DNA of 9,679 nt. Source: Paracoccaceae bacterium. Its GTDB lineage: Bacteria; Pseudomonadota; Alphaproteobacteria; Rhodobacterales; Rhodobacteraceae. The notes below the pieces were generated by a model. That model did not search any database and was not told the origin of the DNA. It worked only from the letters and a program-made list of their open reading frames with translations. The stretch is taken from NCBI GenBank assembly GCA_015487335.1, contig WFPZ01000127.1, positions 1-9,679 on the forward strand, read 5' to 3'. Shown in pieces: positions 7,355 through 9,679 of the stretch; the stretch's first letter is position 1, and each line of letters begins with the position of its first letter. A program made the position numbers and the translations under genes.

Positions 7355-8028
7355 CGGATGCCTGGGGCCCGGTCTGGCTGTCGCTGAAGCTTGCGGGGTT
7401 GACCACCGTCATCCTGCTGGCCATCGCCCTGCCGCTGGCGTGGTGGCTGGCGCGCTCGCGCTCGCCGCTGCGCCCCTTCGTCGAGGCGGTCACCGCGCTG
7501 CCGCTGGTGATGCCGCCCACGGTGCTGGGCTTCTACCTGCTGGTGCTGATGAACCCCGATTCGCCCCTGGGGCGCGCCTTCGTCACCATCACCGGCGAGA
7601 CCCTGGCCTTCAGCTTCCCGGGGCTGGTCTTCGCCTCGGTGATCTACTCCTTCCCCTTTGCGGTGCAGCCGCTGCAGACCGCCTTCCAGTCGGTGGGGCG
7701 GGGGGTGATGGAGGCGGCCTCCACGCTGGGGGCCTCGCGGCTGGACGCCTTCCGCACGGTGGCGCTGCCGCTTTCGGGCCGCGGGCTGCTGACGGCGGCG
7801 GTGCTGACATTCGCCCACACCCTGGGCGAGTTCGGGGTGGTGCTGATGGTGGGCGGCAACATCCCCGGCCAGACCCGGGTGATCTCGATCGAGGTCTATT
7901 CGGCGGTCGAGACGCTGGATTACGCCCGCGCGCATCAGCTCTCGGCGGGGCTGCTGGCGTTTTCCTTCGTCACCCTGGTGGTGGTCTACATGCTCAACCG
8001 GCGCGGGGGGGTGCATGTCGGCGGCTGA
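7351..8028 (+). CDS. modB: Molybdate ABC transporter, permease
   Basis: ModB forms the inner-membrane channel as a homodimer. The 225-residue protein has about five hydrophobic segments: roughly 9-34, 46-67, 88-108, 145-168 and 196-214. The cytoplasmic EAA coupling loop, which docks on ModC, is EAASTLGASRLDAFRTVALP at residues 121-140. LPLVMPPTVLGFYLL (50-64) and the segment around 156-175 (HTLGEFGVVLMVGGNIPGQT) are strongly conserved ModB signatures. Its ATG overlaps the modA stop by 4 bp and its end overlaps the modC start by 14 bp, which indicates a single operon with fixed subunit stoichiometry. There is no sign of truncation or frameshift. Confidence 0.95.
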   Translation: MTDAWGPVWLSLKLAGLTTVILLAIALPLAWWLARSRSPLRPFVEAVTALPLVMPPTVLGFYLLVLMNPDSPLGRAFVTITGETLAFSFPGLVFASVIYSFPFAVQPLQTAFQSVGRGVMEAASTLGASRLDAFRTVALPLSGRGLLTAAVLTFAHTLGEFGVVLMVGGNIPGQTRVISIEVYSAVETLDYARAHQLSAGLLAFSFVTLVVVYMLNRRGGVHVGG

Positions 8029-9025
8029 GGTGCTTTCGTTCGACCTGCGGCTGGAGCTGCCCGGCTTCACCCTGCAGGGGGCGGCCGAGATACCGCTGCG
8101 GGGGATCACGGTGATCTCGGGCAGTTCCGGCTCGGGCAAGACGACGCTGCTGCGCGCGCTTGCGGGGCTGGAGCCGGCGGCGCGCGGCCATGTGCGCTTT
8201 GGCAGGCAGGACTGGACGCATCTGCCGCCCGAGAAGCGCCAGGTGGGATTCGTGTTTCAGGACGGGCGGCTGTTTCGCCACATGAGCGTGGAGCGCAACA
8301 TCCGCTACGGGGCGCGCCGGCGCGCCACCCCGGAAAGCGAGCTGCGCGAGGTGATCCGGGCGCTTGACCTGGAGGGCATGCTGGCGCGCAGGCCGGCCTC
8401 GCTGTCGGGAGGCGAGGCACGGCGCGTGGCGCTGGCCCGGGCGCTGGCCTCGCGCCCCAGGGTGCTGTTTCTCGACGAGCCGATGGTGGGCCTGGATCCG
8501 GAGCGCCGCGGCGAGGTGCTGCCCTACATCACCCGTGCGGCCGACGAGTTCGGGCTGGCGGTGCTCTATGTTTCGCACAGCCAGTTCGAGAAGGGGCTGC
8601 TGGCCGACCGCGAGCTGCCGGTGGCCGGCGGGCGGATCGGCGCGATGCGCGACGGCCCGGCCCGGCTGGAGCTGCCGGTGGCCGAGGCCGGCGGCGGGCA
8701 GGTGGTGTTCCGGGTGGGCGGCGAGCGGCTGGCGCTGCCGGGCGAGGGCGAGGTGGGCCAGCTGTGGGAGCTGCGGCCGGGGCACGGCTCGATCCTGGCC
8801 GGGGCGCATCCCGGCGCCACCACCGCAGCCGCGGTGCTGCCGGTGGTGGCCGCGGGCCGCGACGAGGCTCCGCGCCGGGTGCGGGTGCGCATCGAAGGCC
8901 AGGAGTTCAGCGTGCCCGGCGAGCGCGACTATGCCCCGGGCGAGAAGCTGTGGCTGATCTGCCCCAGGCTGCGCGGGCGCTGGCGTGGCGGCTGGGCGCG
9001 GCAGGAGAAGCAGCGGGCGAAATAG
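8015..9025 (+). CDS. modC: Molybdate ABC transporter, ATP-binding protein
   Basis: ModC powers molybdate import by ATP hydrolysis. The 336-residue protein has an ATPase domain with Walker A GSSGSGKTT (36-44), the Q-loop Gln82 in VGFVFQDGRLF (77-87), signature LSGGEARRVALARAL (130-144), Walker B VLFLDEP (150-156), D-loop GLDPE (159-163) and H-loop His188 in YVSHS. QDGRLFRHMSVERNIRYG is characteristic of ModC. The C-terminal part (about 225-325) takes the place of the Mop/TOBE molybdate-sensing domain, but it is divergent: PGEKLWLICPRL aligns by eye with the family's final strand, while the usual S-x-R-N entry is not clear. The start at 8015 lies inside modB; a G-rich run just upstream may serve as its ribosome binding site. 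The gene is the last of the operon. Confidence 0.93.
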   Translation: MSAAEVLSFDLRLELPGFTLQGAAEIPLRGITVISGSSGSGKTTLLRALAGLEPAARGHVRFGRQDWTHLPPEKRQVGFVFQDGRLFRHMSVERNIRYGARRRATPESELREVIRALDLEGMLARRPASLSGGEARRVALARALASRPRVLFLDEPMVGLDPERRGEVLPYITRAADEFGLAVLYVSHSQFEKGLLADRELPVAGGRIGAMRDGPARLELPVAEAGGGQVVFRVGGERLALPGEGEVGQLWELRPGHGSILAGAHPGATTAAAVLPVVAAGRDEAPRRVRVRIEGQEFSVPGERDYAPGEKLWLICPRLRGRWRGGWARQEKQRAK

Positions 9026-9032
9026 CGGGAAA

Positions 9033-9049
9033 GGGCGGCGCAAACGCCC
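9033..9049 (+). terminator. Weak hairpin after modC
   Basis: GGGCG (9033-9037) and CGCCC (9045-9049) can form a 5-bp GC stem around a 7-base loop, 7 bp after the modC stop. It is followed by CCTTGAG rather than a run of T, so it may only protect the message end or be an incomplete intrinsic terminator. No better terminator candidate is visible before 9300; a second short stem GGGC/GCCC with TCTTCT after it lies at 9312-9330. Confidence 0.3.
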
Positions 9050-9097
9050 CCTTGAGCGAATCATCGTGCCATATTTGTGCCCTGATTGACGGGCGTC

Positions 9098-9116
9098 TGT
9101 TTACATGACGTAAACA
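9098..9116. promoter_or_regulatory. Perfect 19-bp inverted repeat, likely operator
   Basis: TGTTTAC-ATGAC-GTAAACA has perfect 7-bp arms around a 5-bp spacer. It lies 72 bp after modC and 368 bp before the next start codon, in AT-rich sequence. A TTGACG sequence (9086-9091) stands just upstream and could be a -35 box with the repeat lying over its -10 region, but no good -10 hexamer is present. Symmetry and length fit a dimeric regulator of helix-turn-helix type; the family is unknown. Confidence 0.5.
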
Positions 9117-9262
9117 ATCCGGAGAAATTGCTGAAATTGATCCCGACATTTTCGAGGGCGGGAAAAATTGGAAATGAATAATCCTGTCGCAGCGCAGGTG
9201 AATTAACCTTTCATTGTCACGTTCCATGCGATCAATCCGGCCATAACTGCGCACAATGTTGC

Positions 9263-9279
9263 CCTGGGAGAAACCCGGG
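9263..9279. other. Short hairpin with AGAAA loop
   Basis: CCTGGG (9263-9268) can pair with CCCGGG (9274-9279), including one G-U pair, around the loop AGAAA. It is flanked by two copies of CGCACAAT, 38 bp apart. No T-run follows, so it is not a standard terminator. It might be an untranslated-leader structure if transcription of the next gene starts upstream. Confidence 0.25.
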
Positions 9280-9394
9280 AATGCCTCCGCACAATCTGGA
9301 CGTGTATTGCCGGGCTTCGCGCCCTCTTCTCCCTCGCGCGCTCTTCTTTACGGCTGCGGCGGGCCCAATTATGTTCAGAAAAAGGCGGATTGAA

Positions 9395-9437
9395 GGCTGA
9401 ATATTGCCGATGTGATGGCTGAATTTTGCCGGAGTGA
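9395..9437. repeat. Two 21-bp direct repeats with a 22-bp period
   Basis: Copies at 9395-9415 and 9417-9437 share GGCTGAAT, then TTGCCG, then GTGA, differing at three positions (A/T at the ninth base, AT/GA at bases 16-17). The 22-bp period is about two turns of B-DNA, so both copies face the same side of the helix. They end 47 bp before the ATG at 9485, a position suited to tandem binding of an activator or repressor. Confidence 0.6.
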
Positions 9438-9471
9438 CGAGTGAGACGGCGCCCGGCGTCGATTGAACGGG

Positions 9472-9478
9472 AAGGAAG
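9472..9478 (+). promoter_or_regulatory. Ribosome binding site of the Asp/His-rich gene
   Basis: AAGGAAG lies within a purine-rich run, and its AGGA core ends 8 bases before the ATG at 9485. This is one of the clearest Shine-Dalgarno sequences in the window and fixes the start of a gene that runs off the right edge. Confidence 0.65.
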
Positions 9479-9484
9479 AGTGTA

Positions 9485-9679
9485 ATGGCTGGAAAGAAGG
9501 GAAGCGCCGGCGAGAAGCCGGTGATGTTCGGTCAGGGCGAACGGGAGACCGAAGAGGATATCCGGGACGTGTCCCATGAGGGCGATGATCATCATCACGA
9601 CGATGATCATCACGACGATGATCATTACGAAGATCATCGTGACGATCATGGGGATGGCAACGAGAACCACAACGAGAAC
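9485..9679 (+). CDS. Unrecognised acidic Asp/His-rich protein, N-terminal 65 residues only
   Basis: The frame opens with ATG after a good Shine-Dalgarno sequence and stays open to the right edge. The first 30 residues are charged and mixed: a lysine-rich start (MAGKKGSAGEK), then FGQGERETEEDIRDV. Residues 34-56 are almost entirely Asp and His in a DDHHD-type repeat, followed by a Gly/Asn/Glu/His segment (GDGNENHNEN) at the edge. There is no signal peptide or membrane segment. Asp/His clusters commonly bind divalent metals such as Zn, Ni, Co or Ca, and low-complexity acidic starts occur in some secreted RTX-type proteins exported without an N-terminal signal, but nothing in the visible part proves either. 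The gene stands alone behind a long control region. Function is unknown. Confidence 0.7.
   Translation, partial: MAGKKGSAGEKPVMFGQGERETEEDIRDVSHEGDDHHHDDDHHDDDHYEDHRDDHGDGNENHNEN
9584..9655 (+). repeat. In-frame tandem repeat coding Asp/His units
   Basis: The tract is built on the 15-bp unit GATGATCATCACGAC (coding DDHHD). There is an 18-bp version with one extra CAT at 9584-9601, an exact unit at 9602-9616, and increasingly diverged units at 9617-9631, 9632-9643 and 9644-9655. Unit changes are multiples of three, so the reading frame is kept. This is the pattern expected from replication slippage under coding constraint. Confidence 0.75.

Larger units (their letters stand above)
9050..9484. 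other. Long non-coding, AT-richer intergenic region
   Basis: This 435-bp stretch has no coding frame I can support on either strand. The open frames crossing it encode no recognisable domain and lack codon bias. Its composition shifts sharply: I count 24 G/C of 60 at 9121-9180 against 48 of 60 at 8701-8760. It contains a 19-bp inverted repeat (9098-9116), a small hairpin (9263-9279) between two copies of CGCACAAT (9250-9257 and 9288-9295), and a phased direct repeat (9395-9437) just before the next gene. It is best read as the control region of the gene at 9485. Confidence 0.6.

Noticed and set aside
9416..9431. Sigma-54 promoter resembling TGGC-N-TTGC in the direct repeats
   Set aside because: The GG and GC elements are 9 bases apart in both copies, one short of the required 10, and no enhancer-binding partner gene is visible.
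9584..9655. CRISPR-like or transposon-end repeats in the GATCAT-rich tract
   Set aside because: The repeats are contiguous, in frame and without spacers, so they are coding tandem repeats.
9203..9670. Minus-strand open frame with a hydrophobic Ile/Val/Met-rich start opposite the Asp/His tract
   Set aside because: The apparent membrane segment is simply the complement of GAT/CAT/GAC codons. It has no convincing ribosome binding site inside the window and no recognisable domain.

Overview
The window reads as a chromosomal segment of a high-GC alphaproteobacterium, most likely a Rhodobacterales/Paracoccaceae-type organism. This rests on strong G/C bias at third codon positions, the single-chain indolepyruvate:ferredoxin oxidoreductase, the VAVAANF-type ModA and the tightly overlapping gene starts. 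The assignment is inference; no marker gene is present.

Layout: (1) Positions 1-2434 hold three plus-strand glycosyltransferase genes, packed with a 4-bp overlap and a 3-bp gap: a GT25 protein cut by the left edge, a GT4 (GT-B fold) enzyme and a second GT25 protein. They look like the end of an LPS-core or capsule oligosaccharide assembly operon. (2) Positions 2459-6506 hold a divergent pair: an Lrp/AsnC regulator on the minus strand and a 1146-residue fused indolepyruvate:ferredoxin oxidoreductase on the plus strand. The 145-bp spacer between them is less GC-rich and carries inverted repeats that could be the regulator's operators. The pair suggests amino-acid-controlled oxidation of aryl-pyruvates from aromatic amino acid catabolism. 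(3) Positions 6602-9025 hold modA-modB-modC, a complete high-affinity molybdate ABC importer with overlapping genes. A promoter-like sequence immediately before modA would place the transcript start at or very near its ATG. (4) Positions 9026-9484 are a non-coding stretch, much more AT-rich in its first part, with a 19-bp perfect inverted repeat and a pair of near-identical 21-bp boxes at a 22-bp period. (5) From 9485 to the right edge is the start of an unrecognised gene with a good ribosome binding site, encoding a very acidic, Asp/His-rich repetitive N-terminus.

All three metabolic blocks are ordinary known families. The parts that known families do not explain are the long regulatory-looking region at 9026-9484, the Asp/His-repeat protein it precedes, and the operator-like repeats between the Lrp gene and the oxidoreductase gene. 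I saw no tRNA, rRNA, CRISPR array, insertion sequence or phage gene.
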